DNA of 64,000 bases from Dermatemys mawii (lineage: Eukaryota > Chordata > Testudines > Dermatemydidae), in assembly GCA_007922305.1 (NCBI GenBank), contig ML677348.1, forward strand, positions 22,422,124-22,486,123, written 5' to 3'. Shown in pieces: positions 46,901 to 57,380 of the stretch. Each line of letters begins with the position of its first letter. Positions within the stretch are counted from its first letter, which is position 1. The notes under the pieces were generated by a model that ran no database searches, was not told the DNA's origin, and saw nothing but the letters and a program-made list of their open reading frames with translations. Made by a program: the position numbers and the translations under genes.

Positions 46901-46990
46901 TAAGTGAATTGCCCGTCACACAGGGAATCTATAGCAGAGCAAGGAACTGAACTCAAGTCTGAAGCTAGTGTCCAGACCATTGGATCATCC
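46901..46990 (-). repeat. MIR SINE, other side
   Basis: taagtgaattgcccgtcaca, then cagggaatctatagcagagc, then gaactgaactcaagtctgaa and ccattggatcatcc. Joins the part ending at 46289. Confidence 0.72.
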
Positions 46991-48439
46991 TTTCATGCTG
47001 TGCCTATACTATTAGTATGTGTCATGTATAGAGACTATAGTTGTGGATGATGCAAACAAAAGTCATGGCCCCTGCTCTGAGCATCTTACAGTCATAAAAT
47101 ATATAAATCACAGCATAGCACAGGAAAGGAACATTGGGCAAAATGTTGGGAACAGGCGGGAGACATACAGTTAAGGCTATGAGGTAACTAAATTGTACAC
47201 TGTGTTACGGATTTTTGTTGTTTTAAATTGTAGTTTTGGCAAATGGGACAAATTAAAAAACAACATGCACCTCGATACAAGAGAAACATCAGTAAAGAGG
47301 AGGAAATTCAGAGACACGCAATAAAAAAGAGCAATCTTCTTGGAAACTTTCTTCAGATGGCTATGTAGAGTTCAGACTGTTAGCCTGGTGGGTCAGAGCT
47401 GAAGTCAAACAAAAAAATCCTTGGCAAATGTCTTTCCTTTCAAAAACATGCATTTGAAAGTACTATTTTCCCCATGTAGATGACTTGTGTCAACAGCGAC
47501 ATTCACTTGGGGTAGGTCTTTGTAAATATTCGTGGTTTGCAATAATCTAGAGTCAAGGGATGGTTTGATGAGTGGATATATTCCAAGGGTGCCCATCCTG
47601 TCCAAACCAGTGCTGTATTTTTAGCTGAGTAGGGCCCCAATCCTGTAATTAGGATCATGTGCACAGACTTCTGCATGGAGTCCTGTTGGCTTCACGGGGG
47701 CTCTGACTAGGCACAGGAATTCACCAATATGGTTGGTTTTCCAGTATCAGAGCCTAGAAACACAAGGGGCCAAACCAAATTTGCATTAAATGGAACAGAT
47801 TGCAGCTGCATTTGCTTTTAATATAGTGATTTGATCTGTAAAATACAGCCAGTCAGGAAATGGAGCACAGGCAAGATGTTTCATGCCATTTTCACACTCT
47901 ACAACATCTGGCACTGGCCAGGAGCTTCCTCAGCACCCAACACAACTAGGAGGAGCTCCAGAGTTTATCTGATTTACCCCACGTTTGGAACAAGCTGCAC
48001 CACAGGACAGTTACAGCATCTAATATTCTGGCCCCAGCCTCTCCCAGTACCCAAACATACCTCTACATTGTTGTGCAGGGCTTAGCAAGTCAACCCCATG
48101 CCAGTGGGAAAGCCCACTTTGCGTAAGAATTCCCCTGAGGAGTTCACTGTCCTTTTTTCCAACACATTTTGAAGAACTGTTTTAAACGCAAGGTCAGGAG
48201 AACATGGGGTTTTTCATACCTTGCTACATAATTTGAAAAACTCACCAAGAGCAGAACTATCAAATATCCAGGATATAACCCATAGGGTTTAAAATGCATT
48301 CTGATATTTTGAGTCCTAAGTTAAAATTATTCATTGTAAGGTTGGGGATGGAATTTATCCTTTTTCTTTATTTTCATAGGGCCTGATTGCAGTTATTATA
48401 GCTTGGCTGGAAATTATTCCCCTGACAAAGCAGATAAGA
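46991..48439. other. no recognised gene
   Basis: 47.62-47.72 kb resembles an old weak dispersed repeat (aatcctgtaattaggatcat). The rest is unremarkable. Short frames at 47405-47605 (-) and 47831-48085 (+) have no recognisable domain. Confidence 0.45.
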
Positions 48440-49108
48440 AACCCCAAAAATGAGGGATTCAGGATGTGGGAGCGGGTTCCAGGCTGGAGCAGGGGGTTGG
48501 AGTTCAGGAGGGGGTGAAGGCTCTGGCTATGGGTGCAGGGTCTTGGGATGAAGAGTTTGGGGTCTAGGATGGGGCTCCAGGCTAGGGCTGAGGGATTTGG
48601 AGTATGGGAGAGGTCTCAGGGCTGGGGCAGGAGATTGGCATGCAGGAGGGGGTGTGAGCTCCAGGGTGGAGCCAGGGATGAGGAATTTAGGGTGCAGGAG
48701 GGTGCTCAGGGCTAGGGTAGGGGGTTTGGGCTCCAGCCAAGCAGCGATTACCTCAGGCAGATTCCAGAAGTGGCAACACATCCAGTTCCTGGGCGGAGGG
48801 GCCAAGGCACTCTGCATCCTTCCCATGCCCACAAGCACCGTCCCTGGGTCCTGGCTAATGGGAGTTGCAGAGCTGGTGCTTGGGTGGGGACAGCACATGG
48901 AGCCCCTGTGGTCGCCTCTGTGCCTAGGAGCTAGATATGCAGGCACAGAGGGGAGAGCCTCATGGGTCTGGGTAGGGAGCCTGCCTTAGCCCCAATGTGC
49001 TGTCAATTAGACTTTTAGTGGCCTGGTCAGCAGGGCTGAGCAGAGCCACCAGGGTCCCGTTTCAACCAGGTGTTACGGCCAAAAATTAGATGCCTGGCAA
49101 CCCTAGCT
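48440..49108. mobile_element. GC-rich hAT-like non-autonomous element
   Basis: G-rich degenerate repeat units (48.46-48.74 kb), then a gctaatgggagttgcagagc module (48853-48872), then an end ttagatgcctggcaaccct (49088-49106). The module also occurs in 4157-4731 and 19575-20158. The left end is not clear and the right end is inferred from the ggcaaccct pattern. The frames at 48527-48946 (-) and 48597-48989 (+) are artefacts of composition. Confidence 0.55.
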
Positions 49109-49149
49109 TAGTCCCCGCTGTTCTCTGCCCCCAACCAGCGCTGCACGTG

Positions 49150-49542
49150 CAAGGGTACCTAGGCAGCATGCGCTAAAAACTGGCTGTGCTCTTGTGACCA
49201 GGAAGCAGCTCTCTTTTCAAACATTTCTTCTGACTGGTCTCCACTGAAACCCCTGTAGGCTGTCTGATTGTGTGCTTGCATATCATCGCTGATCTGAGCT
49301 GCTGCTATTTACAAAGGGAGGTGTGGCTTCTTTTTGCAATAGTCTGCACCACAGATTGTCAGCACAGAGAGAACTAAGGAAGTTGCCCCAAGGAATTCAG
49401 GGACCCAAGTCAAACTAGGACCACATGCTCAGACCCTTCAAACCCTACAGGGTCCTGGGATGCTAGCTCAGAAATTGGTGTATGGGCACAAGGAGGGCTA
49501 GGATTGAGCCTAGGTTATGTTGCTGTGCAGACGTACCCTTGG
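49150..49542. mobile_element. Harbinger-like MITE, tentative
   Basis: Ends caagggtacctaggcagc / gctgtgcagacgtacccttg are imperfect inverted repeats with gtg on both sides (49147-49149, 49543-49545). The ends resemble the gtacgtctgca Harbinger core, but the flanks are not the usual TWA, so assignment is tentative. Confidence 0.45.
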
Positions 49543-49654
49543 TGTAAATTTGCATCTCCCTATTGAAGTTACACCAGCAAAGGGTCTGGTCCTTTGAGTG
49601 ACCAATCTCCTTAAAGAGTACACTTGCTTTTGTCTCCAATAGCCAACCTTATAC

Positions 49655-49822
49655 CTATCTCATAGAGGTCATCAAGTCCAGTCCCCTGCCTTCACTAGTA
49701 GGACCAAGTACTGTCTGTGACAGATTTCTGTCCCAGATCCCTAAATGGCCCTCTCAAGGACTGAACTCATAACCTCGGGTTTAGCAGGCCCATGCTCACA
49801 CCACTCAACTATCCCTCCCCCC
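49655..49822 (-). mobile_element. CR1-type LINE fragment
   Basis: Reverse orientation: ctcatagaggtcatcaagtc, then gtcccctgccttcactagta, then aaatggccctctcaaggact and ctcaactatccctccc. The last part matches the variant at 24846-25066. Confidence 0.75.
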
Positions 49823-49865
49823 TCATCTTGACAGCAGAGTGGCATTTTCGATTGCACACTGCACT

Positions 49866-49886
49866 TTTTTTTTTTTTTTTTTTTTT
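49866..49886. repeat. poly-T run
   Basis: About 20 consecutive T, 45 bp from the CR1 fragment. Confidence 0.9.
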
Positions 49887-49990
49887 AAATAATGCCTGTC
49901 TTTTACTGGTAACCGTTCTGCCTGGAACTTGTGCTTTTTTTCAGGACAATGCAGTGCTACTGAATTTTATAAGGTATCATTTCTATAAAC

Positions 49991-50165
49991 GACAAAGAGT
50001 CCTGTGGCATCTTAAAGACTAATAAAAATATAGAAGCATAAGCTTTCGTGGGCTAATACCCACTTTGTCAGATGCTTATGCTTCAATACTTTAGTTAGTC
50101 TTTAAGGTGCCACAGGACTCTTTGTCACTTCTGCAAACCCAGACTAACACGGCTACCCCTCTGAT
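49991..50165. mobile_element. Penelope-like foldback copy
   Basis: A 175-bp copy with two terminal modules head to head: the left arm (49991-50040, gacaaagagtcctgtggcat at its start) is the reverse complement of the right arm (50072-50126) with few mismatches, around a loop holding gggctaatacccactttgtc. A tail agactaacacggctacccct follows. Flanks tcatttctataaac (49977-49990) and tcatttctacaaac (50166-50179) match at 13 of 14, a target duplication. Confidence 0.88.
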
Positions 50166-50179
50166 TCATTTCTACAAAC

Positions 50180-51196
50180 ATCTCACAAGACACCCAACAC
50201 ACCTTACATCAACCACATGCCAATAGGCCTATATTTTTGTCACCACTACCTGTTTCCATGTTTCATTTCACTGATCTCTTTTTGTTCTCTCTCCCTTTTT
50301 CTCTATCTTTCCCATCTACCTTTCTCTCATATGGTTATCCAGTAACACCCATGAGAGCTTCTGGATTCTGCCACTCTTTGCATTCATCAAGAGATCTCAG
50401 TTGGCTTTTGTTCCAGCCGTGCCTCCTCTTACTGCTAATGCTTTTTCGTTCTGCATACAATCATAATCTTACCCATCACAACAGTATTGTAGCATCACAA
50501 TGCAGTGGCCATAGCTTCTCAACTGTCTTGGTTTACAAATGGTGAACTAAAGAGCACTTGAGAGAGGTTTGCATTACTGGAAGCTAAGGTAACTTTCAGT
50601 AAATTCTTTGTTCAATATAGGAATGTAGTAGGGTAGCTACTTACCAAGCATCATCTCATGGCTAAGGGTCACTTTACAGATACCTTGCCCTGTTAGCCCC
50701 CTCTTGCAGATTCCTTAAGAACACCACAAGTCTTGTGACTAATAGCCCACCTATCTAGGGCTAGTTTAATAACAGAAAAGCTTCAAACAATCTTCAGAGT
50801 CCCAAAATAAAGTGAATAACCAAAACACAAAAGTTCATACTCAGCCCTGATTCTTCTGCCACATGGAGATTGGCCCCCATCTGACCACCCAAAACGACCA
50901 GCCCTAGTTACCTTTATGTCAATCATACCCTGCAGCTCTTTATAAGGAAGCTCCTGCTCGAAGCCAGGTGTGTCTCTTTTGTAATCAGGGTTGGCTACTC
51001 TCTAGTAGAAGTCACCCTGTCACAAAGAGTATGTGATATCATTGCTCAGTTCTAGCCCCTGCTCATTCTTCTTACTTTTAAAAAATGCTTTGTAAAAAGA
51101 AGAAAATCAACCTGTTTTTTATACGACCACATTGATTTTGAACCCTAAATCAACATGCATACAGAATACCTCAACGTTTTTTTGTAAGGTCTTTAA
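50180..51196. other. no recognised gene
   Basis: A short frame at 50237-50545 is pyrimidine-rich. No repeat with ends is seen. Confidence 0.5.
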
Positions 51197-51200
51197 GAAC

Positions 51201-51980
51201 TGTGACGGAGTCAGTCCAGAAGGGTATAAGAGAGTGCTGGAAGGCAGGCATATCAGCCTCAGGATGTGCAGGTCCCTGTTCCCTGGATAGCCAAACAAAG
51301 GCTACTCCAGGCCAATCAAGACACCTGGGACCAATTAAGAAGCTTCTAGAAAGCAGCAGAAATAGCTAGCCTGATTGGGACACCTGAAGCCAATCAGGGG
51401 CTGGCTGAAACCAGTTAAAAACCCTCCCAGTTAGTCAGGTGGGTGTGGATGTCAGGAGCTGTGGGAGGAAGTTGTGCTGTTGGTGAGACTGAGAAGTAGA
51501 CAACTTATCATATGCAAGGAAGGAGGCCCTGAGGTAAGGGTAAAGTGGAGTTTGAAGAAGCGGGGACTGCTGTGGGGAAGTAGCCCAGGGAATTGTATTG
51601 TGTTTTGTGGCTAAAAGGTAAGCCATCTTAGCTGATACTATTAGGGTCCCTGGGCTGGAACCCGGAGTAGAGGGCGGGCCCGGGTTCCCCCCATCTCCTT
51701 CCATACTCTACAGAAATCCTCTTGAGAGGAGAAATGAGACTCAGTTCATACAGGAGGCTGAACTGTGTTTACTGAGCTCTACAGAGCAACAAAGTCTGTG
51801 GGGTATTCCTCCCTTTCCACCTTCCATACTGGCCTGTGGTGAAGGTAACTCACTAGGCGGTGACTCTTGCCAATTATACTGAGAAAGGGAGGTCACTCTG
51901 GGGCCTAGATGAGTTTCTGAGGCCCCTAAATCTGCCAGGAAGCGCAGGACCCACAAATACAGACTCGGAACTTTGTCACA
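51201..51980 (+). mobile_element. solo LTR, endogenous-retrovirus-like, copy 2
   Basis: A 780-bp unit starting tgtgacggagtc and ending actttgtcaca, with a perfect 4-bp target duplication gaac (51197-51200, 51981-51984). It is closely similar to 29203-29865 over the parts with ccaatcaggggctggctgaa and gaggccctgaggtaagggt. It has about 115 extra bases around 51.70-51.86 kb. A TTAAAA box lies near 51416-51421. No internal viral genes. Confidence 0.85.
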
Positions 51981-51984
51981 GAAC

Positions 51985-52552
51985 ATGGATTCAGACACCA
52001 AATGTCACACATTCGGGGTGGGACCCCTCACTTGAACATTAATGATGACATTCACATTTCACAGCAGGAACCCTGCAAAAGTTTGTTTAGTCATTGGGAA
52101 AGTCTGTCCTATAAAAAAGCTTCAGTTCTACAAAATCTGTTGCACTCATCGTAGACCTGATGTAGCTCATGAAACGTCACTTTGCATGATCCCTGTTCTG
52201 CCAATAAATCCGAACGTGTTCCAGCCACTGGAATGCGTGGAGGGGAATGAAAAAGAATATCCATCAGCTGTCCCAGCTTCCCTCTGTAGCAATGAGGGAC
52301 TATTGGGTTTTACCACATGGGACTGCAGAGACCCCCACCAAACCAAAGAATTGTGAGCGGGAGTTGAGGGCGGAGAAAACCACCAACAAAAAACTTCCTT
52401 TACTGCCAAGGAAAGACATTTTGTACCTGAGTCATTGTTCCTCAATTCCATGCTGTATTGGATTGGAGCAGTGACTATTTATCCCTTTTATGGCTTTTTA
52501 TCATCCACAATCAAACAGAAACCTCCCCTATCCACAGAGGACTTTGAGGTTT
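51985..52552. other. no recognised feature
   Basis: Overlapping frames at 52042-52474 have no recognisable domain. Confidence 0.45.
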
Positions 52553-52650
52553 TAAGGGATGATTGCCACACTAGATTACAGCAATGCCATTCTCTTCATG
52601 GGCCTCTCGGTTCTGCTCTCTCCAGACTTGTATGCTGGAGCTGGTATGTG
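52553..52650 (+). pseudogene. possible LINE ORF2 relic, weak
   Basis: MIATLDYSNAILFMGLSV at about 52559-52612 is reminiscent of the (I/V)-RLDYCNALL-GLP stretch of L2-like LINE ORF2. The match is about one line of protein only, and the flanks do not extend it convincingly. Confidence 0.3.
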
Positions 52651-52781
52651 TGGCTATAACACGCTAGTATTCTCTTTGACCTGCTCTTCCCTTCGCCCTC
52701 AGTGCTACACACTGCTCCACTCCAGATCTGAGTGGAATAACTGAGATGAACCAGCTGTGAAGCATGTCAGCCTTTCCTGGC

Positions 52782-52903
52782 TGGTTAATTACACTCCCTT
52801 GACTTCTCAATATGCTGTTTTCCAGTCCCACTCCTCCAGCTCAATCAGCAGCTTGATGCAGCAGGGGAGATGTCGTGTGGGGGTTAGGGAGTGTAATTAA
52901 CCA
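52782..52903. repeat. perfect 18-bp inverted repeat
   Basis: tggttaattacactccct at 52782-52799 and its exact reverse complement agggagtgtaattaacca at 52886-52903, with an 86-bp loop. No target duplication and no relatives elsewhere in the window. Confidence 0.88.
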
Positions 52904-53799
52904 ACTAGAGAGTGTTGGTCACATTCCTTGAGCTATTCTATTATAGAGCCCCTGCCCCCCTCCACACTTACTTGGCTGTCATGTAAAAGGGCTGCCCTCA
53001 TCCCCACACACGCTGCTTTATTAGGGGACAGGCAGAGAGGGGAACTGACCCCAGAGCCTTTGGGATGAATCCCACCCCCAGCCAACTTCCTTCTGCTAGC
53101 CCACCTCTTACTGGGGGAGAGGAATTCCATTTGCAGCTGGAGCCCAGGGAATTGGGTGACATGGGGGTGGAGCTGGAAAGAGGAGCCACATAAATGAGGT
53201 GAAAACATGTGGTGTTGCTACTGGCAGTGGGAGAAAGAGGCCTAACCACAGCCTGGGCTTCAGATTAGGGCAGCAATTTAAAGTAGGCTGCGGTGGGGGT
53301 CTGATCCAGATTCAGAGAGGAGGCCTCACCAGTACTGCAAAAATGGGAAAGGACACCCAACAACACAGCGGGGACCAGAAGTTACCTCTCTTCACACTTT
53401 CCAAGCAATGGCAAGGGGCTGAAGTTACCTTGTGTTGGCTGGGGCATCTGGGATGGGGCAATTCAGACTTACTTGGGCTAGTGAGGGTTAACCTCTATGT
53501 CTAGGTGTTGGGAACTCAGTATATTGTACTATTGCGTGAGTGGGGGAGTGTATGTGTGAGTCCCTATAGGACACCCATCAGTCCGTTTTACTTGTCAAGT
53601 TTTGTCACTGCCCAGAAAAGTGTTGGTTCATAGCTGAGAGCAGCATTTTTTCTTAGGTTAATTCCTGGTTCCCCAAAAATTGTGGAAGGCAACCAAGGGG
53701 TCTGGCCCTGATGGGAGGCAAGCCATGTTCTCTTAAGTATGTGGCCTGGGGTTTGGGATCCAGTTAACAAACCTGGGATGCCTCCACCATGCTGTTCAG
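52904..53799. other. no recognised gene
   Basis: Frames at 52933-53249 and 53199-53504 have no recognisable domain. Mixed composition. Confidence 0.45.
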
Positions 53800-53819
53800 C
53801 TCAGGATTGGAGCAGTGCG

Positions 53820-54060
53820 TGGCTGGGCAGAGCAGCAACAGGGGAGCCTAGAAAAAAATTGCCTAGGGTTGAGAGAGTAGGAAAGAGACATACCGGCATG
53901 CTGAAGAGGCAGGAAGGAAGCCAGCGAACAGGAGAGGAAGCAAATGTTAGAGAAAGAGAAGATTCTGAAGAAAAGGCAGTACAGAAAAGAGGCAGCAAAG
54001 GGCAGGAGAATAAAGACATGACAGAGAAGACTGAAGAAGACAAAATACAGAGATAAGCAA
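53820..54060 (+). repeat. purine-rich strand
   Basis: About 240 bases mainly of A and G on the plus strand, producing long frames (53739-54056 (+), with pyrimidine-rich shadows 53796-54214 (-)). A lysine/glutamate-rich translation is what such a composition gives by chance, so no gene is called. Confidence 0.6.
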
Positions 54061-54380
54061 AGTGATAAAGTGAAGGATGTCTCTGGTAGACATCCTGGGG
54101 AAAGGGCAGCTTGCACGGAGGCAGTGGGGAGTCTGGTCTCACAGTATGTGAGTGTGTAGGCCACAGCTGTGACGTAAGCACACGCTTGACTTTACACGGT
54201 GTAAATAACCCCATTGAAACCAGGCCACTCTGAAGTCGATTGGTCTACTCACAATGTTTAAAATGAAGCATGTGCATAAATCTTTGCAGGATTGGGTGGA
54301 TAGTCGCAATATAGGGGGAACTAGCCACAGACAGACAAAGCAGAGTGTTTAATTGGTTTTTAAAAGGGGAATCCAGTATC
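54061..54380. other. no recognised feature
   Basis: Nothing recognised between the purine-rich block and the hAT element. Confidence 0.5.
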
Positions 54381-54388
54381 ATATAAAG

Positions 54389-54674
54389 GAAGGATCGACA
54401 ACCTCTCAGAAGTGGTGTGCCGAGTCTTCATTTATTCACTCTAATTTAAGGTTTCGCGTGCCGGTAATACATTTCAATGTTTTTAGAAGGTCTCTTTCTA
54501 CAAGTCTTTAATATATAAACTATTGTTGTATGTAAATTAAAAAATGTTTAAAAAATGTTTAAGAAGATTCATTTAAAATTAAATTAAAATGCAGAGCCCC
54601 TGGCAGTGTGAATGCCACTGGAAAACACCTTGCGTGCCGCCTTCGGCATGCGTGCCATGGGTTGCCTACCCCTG
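54389..54674 (+). mobile_element. hAT non-autonomous element, copy 2
   Basis: A 286-bp copy of the element at 311-623, same orientation, with a perfect 8-bp target duplication atataaag (54381-54388 and 54675-54682). The right end is ggttgcctacccctg. Relative to copy 1 it lacks a short stretch containing ccagaccggtggccaggacc. Shared text includes aagtggtgtgccgagtcttc. Confidence 0.92.
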
Positions 54675-54682
54675 ATATAAAG

Positions 54683-56078
54683 CAAACTAATATTGGCTGG
54701 AAGAAGTAGCTATTGTGTCAATTTTAAAATAGTGATCTGAATTAAACTTGTAAATGACAGTATTACTGAAAAATGGATCAAACAATTAGAAATGTTTCAA
54801 AATATGTACAAATTCTTGACCTGTTATTTCTGAATTGGAATTTAGGGCTTTGCATACAGGTTTTGCAGGAACTCAGATAAACCAGGATATAGTATACTGA
54901 TATTCAGGTAAAGCTGAATAAACTCAAGTATCTTAGTATTTGTATATTTTTCTCCAGCTTTTGTGAGATTTTATTTTGTTTTTTGTTCATGGTATTTCCA
55001 CCATCCAGGAACATCCTGAAGAGGTGAAATTTTGTCATTTTGGTCCCATAAATGGCCAAACAGGCACTAATAGTGTCCTAGAAAAAGATAAATGGAATTG
55101 CAAATACTCATCAGCACTCTGAATAAAAGCTGTAATGCCCATTTGCAACCCAATACAATCTTAGATGACCTGCTGTTGAGTAAGAAAAAGGGGTGGTCCT
55201 AGCAGTTTGAGAGTGGTAAGTAGGGAATGCTAGCATGCTGGGTGTGATGAGTGAGGATTGCTGGGATTGTGGTATGAGATTACTATACATTCCCCCTACT
55301 CCCACACTACCACCAATTTGACCCCTGCTTTTCAGATGCCAGGATTGTAGTGTGTGTATGTGGTGTGTGTGTGTGTAAGTCAGGTATGATTAATTCCTCT
55401 GCCAGAGAGCTTTCAGATTTGTTATAGAACATTAATGGTGCCTTACAGAGACTATAATGGGTTAACTCCTGGTTTTCGCATGGATTTATACTCCTACCAG
55501 TATTCCATATTCTTATAGCATTAATTCCAAACTGTTAATGGAACTCTTTGCCAATGAATGTTTTGTTTGGAAGTAATTTGAAAGCTTATTTCAAAAACGA
55601 CTTTCTTTTCTTTAAAATGAATTTGACTTGTTGGCACTGGTACAGTATGAAAGTTGTTTGTATAAAGCATTGGGGAGGATGTATAAAGGTTACTAGAGAA
55701 ATACTGCCTACATTACATTGTGTTATTTTATTGTGTAACTAAAAGGTTTCCTGTTCTGCAACAGAATTATGATTTGCTTTTCCAGCACATGCTGTAGTCG
55801 GTATTCAACACCTATACAACATACAACCCAAATCAAATTTTCAAGCTGACTCAAGCAAAGCCATTTAGCTCTGGCCAGATCATGTTTCTGTGACTCAATA
55901 GCATTGTATATAATGACGTGTTCCAAGAAAATGAAGCTATAAATCTCTGTGTTTATTTCTTGGATTTATTCTTATATCCATCACTACACTATAAAATCAT
56001 TGTGCTACTTTCTACAAAATAATGGGTTAAATACAAGGCTGGAGTCTAACACTACCCTGAGCAGATGCAGAGTCCACA
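54683..56078. other. no recognised gene; one GT run
   Basis: A GT-rich microsatellite lies at 55348-55377. AT-rich elsewhere. Frames at 55548-55742 and 55723-55926 have no domain. Confidence 0.5.
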
Positions 56079-56221
56079 AAAATCTGCCCAAATCTGGCCA
56101 AGCTATGAGCCTTTGGAAAAATCTTTGCTCATGCTTGATACAATCTTGGATTGTATCAATCATGTGCAAACTAAGATTTTTCCCCAAAGGCTCATAACTT
56201 GGTCAAATTCAGATAGATTTT
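56079..56221. repeat. long imperfect hairpin
   Basis: Left arm 56079-56145 and right arm 56149-56221 are reverse complements with scattered mismatches and small gaps, around a 3-base centre (ttg). The inner part gatacaatc / gattgtatc is perfect; further out tatgagcctttgg pairs with ccaaaggctcata, then a block ccaag / cttgg. The open frames at 55949-56197 (+) and 56005-56187 (-) mirror each other for this reason. It could be a foldback MITE or an RNA hairpin. Confidence 0.85.
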
Positions 56222-56477
56222 CTTAAAATTGAGCAGCTAAAATCTCAGAAGTTTCTGTGACCACTCATGCCTCTTCCAGCTCCTACAACTGACCAAATTT
56301 GCGTATGTGCCATCCCTACAATGTGACTGCACATGCTTCCTTTCAGGGCTTCACTGATAACAATGATTCTGGATGCTCCCAGACAAAGAGACAGCAAGCA
56401 GGGAGCCTATTCTGAACTCTGAGTAACCAATCCCTCTGCTGGTGTAATACCAACAGACCCCCTGGTCTACGGCAGGC

Positions 56478-56535
56478 GGGACCAAACCGGGTACCTCTAG
56501 AGCTTAGTGGATGGGCCTCTACTGCATGAGCTAAA
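56478..56535 (-). promoter_or_regulatory. tRNA-like A and B boxes, SINE-like
   Basis: On the minus strand TTTAGCTCATGCAGTAGAGG (from 56535) resembles a pol III A box, and GGTACCCGGTTTGGTCCC (56478-56495) a B box, with tRNA-like spacing. No intact cloverleaf is evident, so it reads as a tRNA-derived SINE head or relic rather than a tRNA gene. Confidence 0.5.
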
Positions 56536-56639
56536 AACCAACAGGCTGTTAGTGAGTCTGCTCTACAGGCCTAGCTAATTGCTCTCTAAGTGGTCTTGAT
56601 GCTACTAGGTGAGACAGAACACCGCGCCCAGGAGGTGTG

Positions 56640-57380
56640 TGGCTTACACTGGCACCGAGGCAGCGTGGAGGAGAAAGCTGTCTGACAAGAACGCAGAGGA
56701 CGCAAGAGTGGAGCTATGGAGAAGAGAAAGGAGTGGATTGGGACAAGAAGACCGGGGAGATTGTGACTGGAAGAGAAGAGAGAAACTATGACTGGGATCT
56801 GTGGTAGAGGAGACTGGGATTGGCTGGGCAAGGAGGGTGGGACTGGGTGTGGAAAGGAAATTGGAACTGCTTGCTCAAGGAGACTGTGACTAGGTGCTGG
56901 AGAGCTGGGAGATGCTGAAGTCAAATGTGGGCAGGGGACTGGAAGCCAGTTGACAGTGGGGAATCTGAGTTCAGAGAAATAGCTAAGGGGAACATGGGAC
57001 TGGAAACCAGTGTGGGGGAAGAGAAGACAGATCTGACATGGAGTCAGAGTCTAGGGGGAGAACTGAGACTGGTTGAGGAAGAGCCTGGGACAAGGAGTGA
57101 AGGAGTGGACAGGGAGGTTAGCACACGGAGATTGTCTGAGGAGCCAATGGTACTGGAAGGAAACTGGTACTGGGAGCCAGTGTAGGAAGAAGAGAGAGAC
57201 TGGACAAGGATCTGCGAAGGGCACAACTCGAACTGGTTTGGCAAAGACAGTGGAGCTGGGATGAGGAGCCTGGGGAATGGAGAGTGAGTCTCGATAGATG
57301 AGGAGAATGGGATTTGGACAAAGAATCAGGCATAGGGAAGAGACAGGACTGAGTCAGAGACAAGTCGGAGGAGATGGGGC
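56640..57380 (+). repeat. purine-rich degenerate repeat
   Basis: About 740 bases rich in G and A on the plus strand with irregular recurrences of gactgg, ggagccagtg and gagaagag words. This gives overlapping frames on both strands (56586-57363), which are not genes. Spacing of the words is variable, so it is not a clean tandem array. Confidence 0.6.

Noticed and set aside
52559..52744. Firm LINE ORF2 call
   Set aside because: Only about 18 residues look like the LDYCNALL stretch, so I list it only as a weak relic.
53739..54056. 105-residue K/E-rich frame
   Set aside because: It follows from the purine-rich composition; the flanking text gives no exon context or homology.
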